The notes beneath the pieces were generated by a model. The model saw only the letters and a list, made by a program, of their open reading frames with translations. It was not told where the DNA came from and ran no database searches. The position numbers and the translations under genes were made by a program. A stretch of 64,000 nucleotides of DNA from UBA9676 sp963730065 (lineage in GTDB: Bacteria > Actinomycetota > Actinomycetes > Streptosporangiales > Streptosporangiaceae). The stretch covers positions 248,001 to 312,000 of the forward strand of contig CAVSQL010000014.1 in NCBI GenBank assembly GCA_963730065.1, written 5' to 3'. Positions 7,766-16,254 of the stretch are shown one piece after another; positions within the stretch are counted from its first letter, which is position 1; every line of letters begins with the position of its first letter.

Positions 7766-8965
7766 TCACTCGGTTCCTTCTGGTTGCAGCCTGACCAGAG
7801 GCTGGCCGACGTTGACTGGGTCACCGTCCTCGACCAGCCACTCGATGATGGTGCCACCGTAGCTGGGGGAGATGGGGTGCTGGCCGGTCCGCACCTCGAC
7901 GTGCCCAAGCGGCGAGCCGGAGGTGACGGCGACGCCCGGTGCCAGCACCTGCTCGGGACGGCCGGCCCGGAAGGTGCCGTCGTGCGGGGCGACCAGGAGC
8001 CGCCACTCGGGCAGGTGGCCGTGCTCAAAAGGGTCGAGCGCCCCATGCTCCGCGAGCAGCGAGCGCGCCGCGGTGAGATCTTCCGGCGTCTTCAGCGCGG
8101 CCGTCGCCACCCCGGGCAGCGCGCGCCTGGCCAGGCCGGTCAGGGTGCCGCCGGGCAGCAGTTCGATGAAGGCGCTCGTGCCCGCCCCGGCCATGGAAGT
8201 CATGCATTCCTGCCACCGCACGGGCGCGCTGACCTGGGTGATGATCCGCTCCAGCCAGTCGGCACCGGACGTGACCGCGGCGCCGTCGAGGTTGGACAGC
8301 AGCACCATCGCCGGGTCGGCGACGGCCACGTCGGCCGCCGCCTTCCGCAGGGCGGACACCGCGGGCGCCATATGCGGGCTGTGGAAGGCACCTGCGACCG
8401 AGAGCGGCCGCAGCCGGGCACCGGCCGGCGGGTCCGCGGCCAGGGCGGCCAGCTGCGCCAGCGTCCCGGCGGCGACGATCTGCCCGGTGGCGTTGATGTT
8501 CGCCGGGGTGAGCCCGTAGGCCTCGATGGCCGCGAGCACCTCGGACTCGTCCCCACCGAGGACGGCGGTCATGCCGGTCTCCTCGGCCGCTGCGGCCTGC
8601 GCCATGGCCTTGGCCCGGACCGCGACCAGGCGCATCGCGTCCTCGGGGGCGAGAACGCCCGCGATGGCCCCGGCGGCCAGTTCGCCGACGCTGTGGCCGG
8701 CCACGATCCCGCCCTTGCGGCGGGCCTGGTCCAGGTCCCCGCACAGGGCCTCGGCCGTCGCGATGGCCGCCGCGACCAGCAGTGGCTGGGCGACGGCGGT
8801 GTCCCTGATCTCCTCGGCACCGGCCGTGGTGCCGGCCGCGATCAGGTCGCATCCGGCGAGGTCGGACCAGGCGGCGAGACGGTCAGCGAGGCCCGGGAGG
8901 TCCAGCCAGGCGGTGAGGAAGCCGGGGGTCTGCGCGCCCTGCCCCGGCGCTGCGAAGACGAGCAT
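7766..8965 (-). CDS. fabD: Malonyl-CoA:ACP transacylase (FabD) with C-terminal biotinyl/lipoyl-like domain
   Basis: Loads malonyl groups from CoA onto ACP. FabD proper covers residues 1-305: MLVFAAPGQGAQTPGF with the oxyanion-region Gln, the nucleophile in VAGHSVGELAAGA (Ser about residue 92) and the active-site His in AGAFHSPHM. Typical FabD ends near here, but this protein runs on to 399 residues. The extra segment (about 315-399) reads as a small beta-barrel, with YGGTIIEWLVEDGDPVNVG then QPLVRLQP, like the second half of a biotin-carrier domain. The usual modified-lysine turn (E-A-M-K-M) is replaced by a stretch with no Lys, TGQHPISPS. ATG 8965 fits the family start; an in-frame GTG at 8980 lengthens it by five residues. 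Confidence 0.93.
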   Translation of the reverse strand: MLVFAAPGQGAQTPGFLTAWLDLPGLADRLAAWSDLAGCDLIAAGTTAGAEEIRDTAVAQPLLVAAAIATAEALCGDLDQARRKGGIVAGHSVGELAAGAIAGVLAPEDAMRLVAVRAKAMAQAAAAEETGMTAVLGGDESEVLAAIEAYGLTPANINATGQIVAAGTLAQLAALAADPPAGARLRPLSVAGAFHSPHMAPAVSALRKAAADVAVADPAMVLLSNLDGAAVTSGADWLERIITQVSAPVRWQECMTSMAGAGTSAFIELLPGGTLTGLARRALPGVATAALKTPEDLTAARSLLAEHGALDPFEHGHLPEWRLLVAPHDGTFRAGRPEQVLAPGVAVTSGSPLGHVEVRTGQHPISPSYGGTIIEWLVEDGDPVNVGQPLVRLQPEGTE

Positions 8966-9051
8966 GCTTCTACCCTGCACTGTAGAACTCTGCCACCCCG
9001 GTGTCGAAGACTACGAAGTTAGGCGGCCAGATACTGGAGGTTTCCTACAGT

Positions 9052-10374
9052 CTATGTTCGCTTGTGAATCAAGCGACCAAGCACGATGGCGACCCAGAGG
9101 GTGATTCCGCTCCGGCCCTGCGTCGGGATGAGCCCGGTCAGGTCGGTGACCCTGCGCAGGCGGTAGCGGACCGTGTTCGGGTGGACGAACAGCAGCCGGG
9201 CCGTCGCCTCCAGCGAGAATCCCTGCTCCAGGTAGGTCATCACCGTGTCGATGAGCGCCGAGCCGCCGCTGAGCAGGGGCTCGTAGACCTCCTCCACCAG
9301 TTCGGCGCGGGCGCGCTCGTCGCCGTCGAGCGCACGTTCGGGCAGCAGGTCGGAGGCCTGCACCGGCCGCGGCGCATCGGGCCAGGCGTGGGCGGCGCGC
9401 ACGCCGGCCAGGGCGGCGGCGGCGGAGCTCGCGGCCGCGTACAGGTCGGCCACCACCGGCCCGACCACGAGCGGGCCGGGGCCGAACCGGCCGGCGAACT
9501 GGTGGGCCGCCGACAGCGGGTCGGCGGTACCGCCGAGCACCACCAGCAGCTTGTTTCCCTGCACGCCCGCGAGCAGGTCGAGCCGGGCGCGGCGGGCGGT
9601 CACCCGCAGCTCGTCGATGAGCCCTTCCGGCTCGTCGCCATCGGCGGTGCCCACGATCACCGCGACCGGGGCGGAGGACCAGTTCAGCGCCGACGCCCAC
9701 GAGTGCACACCCTCGCCGACCTCGCCGCGGACCAGGGAGTCGACGACCAGGGCCTCCAGCCGCGCGTCCCAGGCGCCTCTCGCCTCGGCGGTGCGCGCGT
9801 AGACCCGGGCGGCCGCGAACGCGACCTCCCGGGTGTAGTGCAGGACCGCCTCCCGGAGCTCGGCTTCGCCGCCGGGCGCCGCCAGCTCGTCCACCCGGGC
9901 CTCGACCACATCGATGGTGACCCGCACCATCTCCACCACCTGCTGGAGGCTGACCGCCCTGGCCAGCTCGCGAGGCGCGGTGCCGAACACCTCGCCCGCC
10001 ACCGCGCCGCGGCCCCGCTCCGGGTGCTTGACCCAGTCCACGAAGGCGGCGATCCCGGCCTGGGCGACCAGGCCGATCCAGGACCGGTGCTCCGCCGACA
10101 TGCCCCGGAACCACGGCAGCCGCTGCTCCATGGACGCCATGGCCGCGGTGCCCAGCGAGCCCATCGACTGCTGCAGCCGGCTGATGGTCTCCTCGCGGAC
10201 CCGGCCGGCCGGCGCGACCGGGCTCAGGTCGGCGGCGTCTTTCGCGGCCGTGACGGCACCAGGGCCGGCGGCGGCTCCCGCAACGGCGGCAGCACCGGGG
10301 TCGGCGGCGGTTCCGGCGGCCGTGACGGCACCAGGGTCGGCGCTATCGCTGGCCGCCTGGCCTGCTGCTGTCAT
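9052..10374 (-). CDS. fasR: PucR-family transcriptional regulator of fatty-acid synthesis (FasR-like)
   Basis: DNA-binding regulator directly upstream of fabD on the same strand (86 bases away), the position of FasR, the activator of the fab operon in Streptomyces. The conserved N-terminal block WIGLVAQAGIAAFVDWVKHP is near residue 95 and the PucR helix-turn-helix at the C-terminus: LEATARLLFVHPNTVRYRLR, then GLIPTQGRSGITLWVA. The chosen ATG 10374 follows a run of G's and gives 440 residues. Residues 2-60 are an Ala/Gly/Pro-rich, repetitive, probably disordered tail. The gap to fabD holds ACTGTAG (8979-8985) and its complement CTACAGT (9045-9051), a possible operator pair. FasR identity rests on context plus motif. 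Confidence 0.9.
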   Translation of the reverse strand: MTAAGQAASDSADPGAVTAAGTAADPGAAAVAGAAAGPGAVTAAKDAADLSPVAPAGRVREETISRLQQSMGSLGTAAMASMEQRLPWFRGMSAEHRSWIGLVAQAGIAAFVDWVKHPERGRGAVAGEVFGTAPRELARAVSLQQVVEMVRVTIDVVEARVDELAAPGGEAELREAVLHYTREVAFAAARVYARTAEARGAWDARLEALVVDSLVRGEVGEGVHSWASALNWSSAPVAVIVGTADGDEPEGLIDELRVTARRARLDLLAGVQGNKLLVVLGGTADPLSAAHQFAGRFGPGPLVVGPVVADLYAAASSAAAALAGVRAAHAWPDAPRPVQASDLLPERALDGDERARAELVEEVYEPLLSGGSALIDTVMTYLEQGFSLEATARLLFVHPNTVRYRLRRVTDLTGLIPTQGRSGITLWVAIVLGRLIHKRT

Positions 10375-10573
10375 CCCCCCAGGGTGCCACGGCTCCCGTG
10401 GTGCCGGCGATGCGCCGCCGGAGCCGCCGCGGTGCGCGGTGGGAGAACTGACCCAGCTCTTTGCGTTACGTGGCCCGGGAACACGCGGAGTAGCGCCGGT
10501 AAGGGAATCGGGCCGCCGGTGCGTGCCTAAGACCCACCGGCCCACGGAGCCGCGCCGCCCGGGGGACTGGCGA

Positions 10574-13345
10574 TCAGCCCTCGGAGGCGAACAAGGCACT
10601 GACCGGGACGTCGAGCCGGTACTTCTCGATCGCCTGCCCCAGGGCCTCGGGCTTGACCTCGCCGCGCCGCGCGAGCTGGGACAGCACGGCCAGCGTGATC
10701 GACTCCGCGTCGACATGGAAGAACCGGCGGGCGGCGGCGCGGGTGTCGGAGAACCCGTAACCGTCGGTGCCGAGCGAGCTGAACGGGGCGGGCACCCAGC
10801 GCGCGATCTGGTCCGGGACCGCCCTCATCCAGTCGCTGACCGCGACCACCGGGCCGGGCTGGCCGTCGAGCGCCTGGGTGACGTACGGCACCCGCGGTTC
10901 CCCATCGGGGTTGAGCAGGTTCCATTCCTCGCAGGCCAGCGCGCCGCGCCGCAGCTCGGACCATGAGGTGGCCGACCACACGTCCGCCGCCACGTCCCAG
11001 TCCTCGGCCAGCAGCCGCTGTGCCTCCAGCGCCCACCGCAGGGCCACCCCGGAGGCCAGGATCTGGGCCCGGGGCGCCGCGCCGTTCCCGGCCGGGACCG
11101 GCGCGGCCGCGTACCGGTAGAGGCCGCGCAGGATGCCCTGCTCCAGGGCGGCGGCGCCGCCCGGGTAGTCCGCGGGCTCCGCGGGCTGGACGTACGGCTC
11201 GTTGTAGACGGTCAGGTAGTAGAAGATGTTCTCCCCCGACGGGTGCTCGGGCGAGGACCCGTACATCCGGCGCAGGCCGTCCCGCATGATGTAGGACAGC
11301 TCGTAGGCCCAGGCCGCGTCGTAGGCGACGCAGGCCGGGCTCACCGACGCCAGCAGCACCGAGTGGCCGTCGTTGTGCTGCAGGCCCTCACCGGTGAGCG
11401 TGGTGCGCCCGGCGGTCGCGCCCAGCAGGAAGCCGCGGCCGAGCTGGTCGCCGAACGCCCACATCTGGTCGCCGGTCCGCTGCCAGCCGAACATCGAGTA
11501 GAACACGTACACCGGGATCATCGGCTGGCCGTGGGTCGCGTAGGCGGTGCCCGCCGCGATCACCGAGCCCATCGCGCCCGCTTCGCTGATGCCCTCGTGC
11601 AGGATCTGGCCCTGCTCCGATTCCTTGTAGGACAGCAGGAGCGCGCGGTCGACCGCCTCATAGGACTGGCCGAACGGCGAGTAGATCTTCGCGGTCGGGA
11701 ACAGCGAGTCCATGCCGAACGTGCGCGCCTCGTCGGGAATCACCGGCACGAAGCGGGCCCCGATCACCGGGTCCTTCATCAGGTCCTTGAGCAGCCGGAC
11801 GAACCCCATCGTGGTGGCCACCTGCTGCTTGCCGGAACCCCGCTTCAGCTCGTCGTAGACGGAGTCGCCCGGCAGCTGGAGCGGCTTGGCCCGGACCACC
11901 CGCTTGGGCAGGTAGCCGCCGAGCGCGGCCCGGCGCTCGCGCATGTAGGTGATCTCGTCGGAGTCCTCGCCCGGGTGGTAGTAGGGCGGCAGCCCCGCCT
12001 CCAGCGCCGCATCCGGGATCGGCAGGTAGAGGCGGTCGCGGAACTCCTTGAGCTCGGCGACGGTCAGCTTCTTCATCTGGTGGGTGGCGTTGCGCCCCTC
12101 GAAGTCCGGGCCGAGCGTCCAGCCCTTGATCGTGTGCGCCAGGATCACGGTGGGCTGGCCGACGTGCTCGGTCGCCGCCTTGAACGCCGCGTACACCTTG
12201 CGGTAGTCGTGGCCGCCGCGGGACAGGTTCCGCACCTGGTCGTCGGTGAGGTGCTCCACCATCGCCCGCAGCCGGGGGTCGCTGCCGAAGAAGTGCTCCC
12301 GGGTGTAGGCGCCGGTCTCCACCGCGTAGGTCTGGAACTGCCCGTCGGGGGTGGTGTTCATCTTGTTGACCAGCACCCCGTCCACGTCCTGGGCGAGCAG
12401 CGGGTCCCAGTCGCGGCCCCAGATCACCTTGATGACGTTCCAGCCGGCGCCGCGGAAGAACGCCTCCAGCTCCTGGATGATCTTGCCGTTGCCGCGGACC
12501 GGGCCGTCCAGCCGCTGCAGGTTGCAGTTGATGACGTAGGTGAGGTTGTCGAGCTCCTCGCGGGCGGCCAGCCCGATCGCGCCGAGCGCCTCCGGCTCGT
12601 CCATCTCGCCGTCGCCCAGGAACGCCCACACCCGGGACCGGCTGGTGTCGGCGATCTCCCGGGCCAGCAGGTAGCGGTTGAACCGCGCCTGGTAGATCGC
12701 GTCGATCGCGCCCAGCCCCATGGAGACGGTGGGGAACTCCCAGAAGTCCGGCATCAGCCGCGGGTGCGGGTAGGAGGGGAGGCCGCCACCCGGGTGGGAC
12801 AGTTCCTGCCGGAACCCGTTGAGCTGCTGCTCGGTCAGCCTGCCCTCCAGGAACGCGCGGGCGTAGATGCCCGGTGCCGCGTGGCCCTGGAAGAACACCT
12901 GGTCGCCGGACTCGCCGTGCTCCTTGCCGCGGAAGAAGTGGTTGAAGCCGACCTCGTACAGGCTGGCCGCCGAGGCGTAGGTGGCGATGTGGCCGCCGAC
13001 GCCGAGCCCGGCCCGGTTGGCGCGGGAGACCATGACCGCCGCGTTCCACCTGATGTAGGCGCGGATCCGCCGCTCCACGTACTCGTCACCGGGGAACCAG
13101 GGCTCGCGCTCGGGCGGGATGGTGTTGATGAAGTCGGTGCTGCGCAGCCCCGGCACGCCGACCTGCTGCTCGCGGGCCCGCTCCAGCAGGCGCAGCATCA
13201 GGTACCTGGCGCGGGCCCGGCCGCGGGCCCGGACCACGGTGTCGAACGAGTTGACCCACTCCCTGGTCTCGTCCGGGTCGATATCCGGCAGCTGCGTCGG
13301 AAGGCCGTCGCTGATGATCGAGAAGCGCTGACGTCCAGCAGCCAC
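10574..13345 (-). CDS. aceE: Pyruvate dehydrogenase E1 component, homodimeric type
   Basis: Thiamine-diphosphate enzyme that decarboxylates pyruvate and passes the acetyl group to the lipoyl domain of E2, feeding acetyl-CoA to the TCA cycle and fatty-acid synthesis. The N-part has WNAAVMVSRANR and GVGGHIATYASAAS; the ThDP motif runs from GDGEMDEPEA to NCNLQRLDGPVRG; the C-part has YSMFGWQRTGDQMWA and the long transketolase-like half. At 923 residues it matches bacterial AceE (880-930). The frame is open 43 codons further upstream, but GTG 13345 follows GGCGGGA and starts where other actinomycete AceE proteins do. It lies just upstream of fasR-fabD on the same strand, tying acetyl-CoA production to its use. 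Confidence 0.94.
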   Translation of the reverse strand: MAAGRQRFSIISDGLPTQLPDIDPDETREWVNSFDTVVRARGRARARYLMLRLLERAREQQVGVPGLRSTDFINTIPPEREPWFPGDEYVERRIRAYIRWNAAVMVSRANRAGLGVGGHIATYASAASLYEVGFNHFFRGKEHGESGDQVFFQGHAAPGIYARAFLEGRLTEQQLNGFRQELSHPGGGLPSYPHPRLMPDFWEFPTVSMGLGAIDAIYQARFNRYLLAREIADTSRSRVWAFLGDGEMDEPEALGAIGLAAREELDNLTYVINCNLQRLDGPVRGNGKIIQELEAFFRGAGWNVIKVIWGRDWDPLLAQDVDGVLVNKMNTTPDGQFQTYAVETGAYTREHFFGSDPRLRAMVEHLTDDQVRNLSRGGHDYRKVYAAFKAATEHVGQPTVILAHTIKGWTLGPDFEGRNATHQMKKLTVAELKEFRDRLYLPIPDAALEAGLPPYYHPGEDSDEITYMRERRAALGGYLPKRVVRAKPLQLPGDSVYDELKRGSGKQQVATTMGFVRLLKDLMKDPVIGARFVPVIPDEARTFGMDSLFPTAKIYSPFGQSYEAVDRALLLSYKESEQGQILHEGISEAGAMGSVIAAGTAYATHGQPMIPVYVFYSMFGWQRTGDQMWAFGDQLGRGFLLGATAGRTTLTGEGLQHNDGHSVLLASVSPACVAYDAAWAYELSYIMRDGLRRMYGSSPEHPSGENIFYYLTVYNEPYVQPAEPADYPGGAAALEQGILRGLYRYAAAPVPAGNGAAPRAQILASGVALRWALEAQRLLAEDWDVAADVWSATSWSELRRGALACEEWNLLNPDGEPRVPYVTQALDGQPGPVVAVSDWMRAVPDQIARWVPAPFSSLGTDGYGFSDTRAAARRFFHVDAESITLAVLSQLARRGEVKPEALGQAIEKYRLDVPVSALFASEG

Positions 13346-13596
13346 GGGTGATCCCGCCTTCCGCGATGTGGGCAGCTGGTAAGCCGCCGCGGGTGTCCGG
13401 GGGTGGCTGGTCGCCGCCCCGCTGATCGGGTTGTCCAGACCAATTCTGGTCCGTGCGCCCCGAGCGCGCATCACCAGTGGACCCGGCCGTCCGTGCGGTT
13501 GGCCCCGCGTGTCAGGCTGGGTACATCAGGATGCGTGAGGGCACACCCTCAGGCTATGTGAGTCATCGCAGCGGTCAACGGGAGAGAGGCGGGTGT

Positions 13597-13896
13597 ATGC
13601 AGGCAGCGGTGGGAGACCGTCTCCATATTCACGGGCATTGCGTCGGCTACCCGGACCGGATGGGCGAGATCGTCGAGGTGCACGGCAAGGCGGGGGAACC
13701 TCCTTACCTGGTCCGATTCGACGATGGGCACACAGGGCTGGTTTTCCCGGGACCCGATGCGGTGGTCGAGCGCCCGGCCCGGGCGAGCGGTGCCCGCAAG
13801 ACGGCGCCGGGAGCGAAGGCCGCCGGGCGGGGCAAGCGCGGCACGGCGGGTGCCGGGGCCAAGGGCGGCACGGCCCGCAAGAAGGGCACCAAGTAG
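13597..13896 (+). CDS. DUF1918 domain protein
   Basis: 99-residue protein. Residues 1-58 are a DUF1918 module, a small SH3-like barrel: GDRLHIHGHCVG, GEIVEVHG, then PYLVRFDDGHTGLVFPGPD. The last 40 residues are Lys/Arg/Gly/Ala-rich (AGRGKRGTAGAGAKGGTARK), a disordered basic tail of the sort that binds nucleic acid in actinobacteria. A GGAGAGAGG ribosome site precedes ATG 13597 by about ten bases. The function of DUF1918 is unknown; the tail suggests DNA or RNA binding, which is inference. Confidence 0.85.
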   Translation: MQAAVGDRLHIHGHCVGYPDRMGEIVEVHGKAGEPPYLVRFDDGHTGLVFPGPDAVVERPARASGARKTAPGAKAAGRGKRGTAGAGAKGGTARKKGTK

Positions 13897-13974
13897 CGCA
13901 GCCGCCCGGACGGCCTCAGGCCCGCACCCCGGGCGGCTTGCGGCGGCGGGGAGTCGTTGCCACAGTCGTTTGGT

Positions 13975-14385
13975 ATGAAAAGCGAAGTGATCGGTGTCGC
14001 GACGGGGCGGCGGGAGGACGTGCACGACATAACGGCGGCGTGCGCGGACTTCACCGCGAGGGCGGCCAGCGGTGGCGACGGCCTGCTGCACGTGTTCGTC
14101 CCCCATGCCACCGCTGGGCTGGCGCTGATGGAACTCGGGGCGGGCAGCGACGCCGACCTGCTGGCCGCGCTGGCGGAGATCCTGCCCGCCGATGATCGCT
14201 GGCGCCACGCGCACGGGTCGCGCGGGCACGGCCGGACCCACGTCCTGCCCGCGCTGGTCGCGCCGTTCCTGGTGATACCGGTCCTGGCCGGCCGGATGGC
14301 GCTGGGAACCTGGCAATCAGTAGCCCTCATTGACCTGAACGTGGACAATACGGACAGGCAGGTCCGCATGTCGTACCTTGGGTGA
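13975..14385 (+). CDS. YjbQ family (UPF0047) protein
   Basis: 136-residue single-domain protein of the YjbQ family, compact trimers with a conserved His/Asp metal-like site; some members show weak thiamine-phosphate synthase activity in vitro, and the true role is open. Landmarks are HVFVPHATAGLALMEL (about 39-54), SRGHGRTHVLPALVAP (about 89-104) and LGTWQSVALIDL near the end. ATG 13975 begins MKSEVIGV as family members do; it has no clear ribosome site, so the alternative six codons upstream cannot be excluded. Confidence 0.85.
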   Translation: MKSEVIGVATGRREDVHDITAACADFTARAASGGDGLLHVFVPHATAGLALMELGAGSDADLLAALAEILPADDRWRHAHGSRGHGRTHVLPALVAPFLVIPVLAGRMALGTWQSVALIDLNVDNTDRQVRMSYLG

Positions 14386-14590
14386 CTTGCGTGCGGAGGA
14401 AGGCTCGGGGCAGGGGTGGATTTCACATCGGGGCCGTTTGGCACTTGCGCAGGGGGCCGACCCAGTGTGGACTGTGCGGGCAAGAAGTGCCGATGCGGCG
14501 GTCGCCGTGGCCGTCTCACCGTCCCGGCTCAGGCCGGGCGGGTGGCCGGAAGCGAGGACCGTGCCGCAGAAAGGATCTGAGGAGGATTCA

Positions 14591-15019
14591 GTGAGCGCGA
14601 CCGCGGGCCAGGCGCAAGATCAACAGGGCCTGGCCGAGCGACTCGGCATCAAGCCGGGTCAGGTGGTGCAGGAGATCGGCTACGACAACGACTGCGATGA
14701 GCAGTTGCGGGAGGCCATCAGCCGCCAGAAGGACACCGAGCTTGTCGACGAGGACTACGACGACGTGGTCGACGTGGTCCTGCTGTGGTGGCGGGACGGG
14801 GACGGCGACCTGTTCGACGCCCTGGCGGACGCGCTCACACCGCTCGCCGACGGTGGCTACATCTGGCTGCTCACGCCCAAAGCGGGCCGGCCGAACTATG
14901 TGGAGCCCAGCGAGATCGGCGAAGCGGCGCCCAGCGCCGGGCTCTCCCAGACCTCCAGCGTGAGCGCGGGCCGGGACTGGCTCGGCACCCGCCTGGTCGC
15001 GCCGAGATCCCGCCGCTGA
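14591..15019 (+). CDS. DUF3052 family protein
   Basis: 142-residue acidic protein of the actinobacterial DUF3052 family. The conserved core is LGIKPGQVVQEIGYDNDCDE (residues 19-38), then VDVVLLWWRDGDGDLFDAL and GYIWLLTPKAGRPNYVEPSE. A tail of about 25 residues ends in basic PRSRR. GTG 14591 is set by a near-perfect GAGGAGG six bases before. Function unknown; the family is almost confined to actinobacteria. Downstream is a peroxiredoxin on the same strand 243 bases away. Confidence 0.88.
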   Translation: MSATAGQAQDQQGLAERLGIKPGQVVQEIGYDNDCDEQLREAISRQKDTELVDEDYDDVVDVVLLWWRDGDGDLFDALADALTPLADGGYIWLLTPKAGRPNYVEPSEIGEAAPSAGLSQTSSVSAGRDWLGTRLVAPRSRR

Positions 15020-15262
15020 GCGTGCCCCCGCTGAGCGCGGGCCGCTGAGGGGCGCGGCGCCGCCGGGCGCACGCCCGCCGATGTTGGCCTGGTGACCCCG
15101 GATGGGCGCGTGGCGGCTCCCATTCGCTCCTTGCCGGGGGTGCGCGCGCGTGTGCGGCTGATGGCAGACTGGGCCCATCCGATGTGCCCGGCACATCGGC
15201 GTCCCGGCACGCACGCGCCCCCCAAACGCGCATGCGTGCCGCCCCGCAGAAAGGACGAGCGA

Positions 15263-15724
15263 ATGGCGGTCGAGGTCGGCCAAGAGGCCCCCGATTTCGA
15301 GCTGAAGAACGCCCGCGGCGAGCCGGTCCGGCTGTCGAGCTTCCGGGGCACCAAGAACGTGGTGCTCGTCTTCTACCCGCTCGCGTTCAGCGGCGTGTGC
15401 ACCTCGGAACTGTGCGCGCTGCGCGACGAGTTCCCTGAGATCACGAGAAATGATGTTGAGCTGCTGACCGTGTCGGTGGACTCTACCTATGTGCTGCGAA
15501 AGTGGTCGGACACCGAGAAGTTCGGATTCAGCCTGCTGTCGGATTTCTGGCCGCATGGAGGGGTCGCCAGCCTCTACGGTGTGTTCGACACCGATAGAGG
15601 CCTGGCCCGGCGCGGCACCTTCGTGATCGACAAGTCGGGCGTGGTCCGGTGGAAGGTGATCAACCCGATCCCCGAGGCGCGTGACATCACCGAGTACCAG
15701 AAGGCGCTGGCCGAACTGGACTAG
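15263..15724 (+). CDS. AhpE-type peroxiredoxin
   Basis: Reduces hydroperoxides through a peroxidatic cysteine. The thioredoxin-fold AhpC/TSA domain fills the 153-residue protein: VGQEAPDFEL, then FYPLAFSGVCTSELCALRDE with the peroxidatic Cys (about residue 46) and a second Cys five residues on, and RGTFVIDKSGVVRWK near the C-terminus. Length and the VCTSELC motif match the AhpE group. AAAGGACGA precedes ATG 15263. The zinc-ribbon gene starts 43 bases downstream and may share its transcript. Confidence 0.93.
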   Translation: MAVEVGQEAPDFELKNARGEPVRLSSFRGTKNVVLVFYPLAFSGVCTSELCALRDEFPEITRNDVELLTVSVDSTYVLRKWSDTEKFGFSLLSDFWPHGGVASLYGVFDTDRGLARRGTFVIDKSGVVRWKVINPIPEARDITEYQKALAELD

Positions 15725-15767
15725 GTGCCGGCGGGCGCCACGGGGGACAGCGAAGGAACGGGGCACG

Positions 15768-16244
15768 ATGGCCTGCTATCGCTGTGGCACGCGGCAAGTG
15801 GACCCCACCCGGGGGCACAGTCCGTGGCAGCGCGGCGTCCGGGGCGACCAGCAGGTTCTGATCTGCCCCACCTGCCAGGGCATGCACGACTGGAAGGCTG
15901 ATCTCGACCAGTGCAGCCAGTGCGGCAGCGTGCGGCTGGTGCGCCGGCTGGGCGAGGTGGAGTGCCGCGAATGCGGGTTCGTCGCCGCGCCCGAAGTGGC
16001 CACCGTGCCGGAGATGGCGGGCCTGCCGGGGGCGGCCGCCGCGCCTGATGCGGCCGTGTCCGGGCCGGTCGCCGGGCCGGTCGCCGTGCCGGTCGCGCCG
16101 AGGGGAGTGACAGCCGCTGGGGTTGGCCGGGATGGTGACATGCCCGGCCTGCCCGTCATGTCCGGTGCTGAAGCGCCCGGGCTGTCGGAGGAAGTCGCCC
16201 GCGCGCTCGACCGCGTCCTTGGCCGCGGCCCCGGCCGCGGGTAA
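15768..16244 (+). CDS. Zinc-ribbon protein with low-complexity tail
   Basis: 158 residues with four CxxC pairs: CYRCG at 3-7, CPTCQG, CSQCGS and CRECGF within the first 70 residues, enough for two zinc ribbons. The middle is Ala/Pro/Val-rich and probably disordered, and a short helix (LSEEVARALDRVLG) closes it. ATG 15768 has GAAGGAA upstream. No family recognised; likely a structural or protein-binding zinc module. The next gene begins 10 bases after its stop, suggesting an operon. Confidence 0.72.
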   Translation: MACYRCGTRQVDPTRGHSPWQRGVRGDQQVLICPTCQGMHDWKADLDQCSQCGSVRLVRRLGEVECRECGFVAAPEVATVPEMAGLPGAAAAPDAAVSGPVAGPVAVPVAPRGVTAAGVGRDGDMPGLPVMSGAEAPGLSEEVARALDRVLGRGPGRG

Positions 16245-16254
16245 GGACGCCGCC

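Noticed and set aside
5121..8965. The fab genes as part of a polyketide cluster
   Set aside because: fasR-fabD-fabH-acpP-fabF-accD is the standard primary fatty-acid operon of actinomycetes; no ketoreductase, cyclase or tailoring gene is present.
11243..13351. 702-codon plus-strand frame opposite aceE
   Set aside because: Antisense shadow of a clear pyruvate dehydrogenase E1 gene; no motifs of its own.
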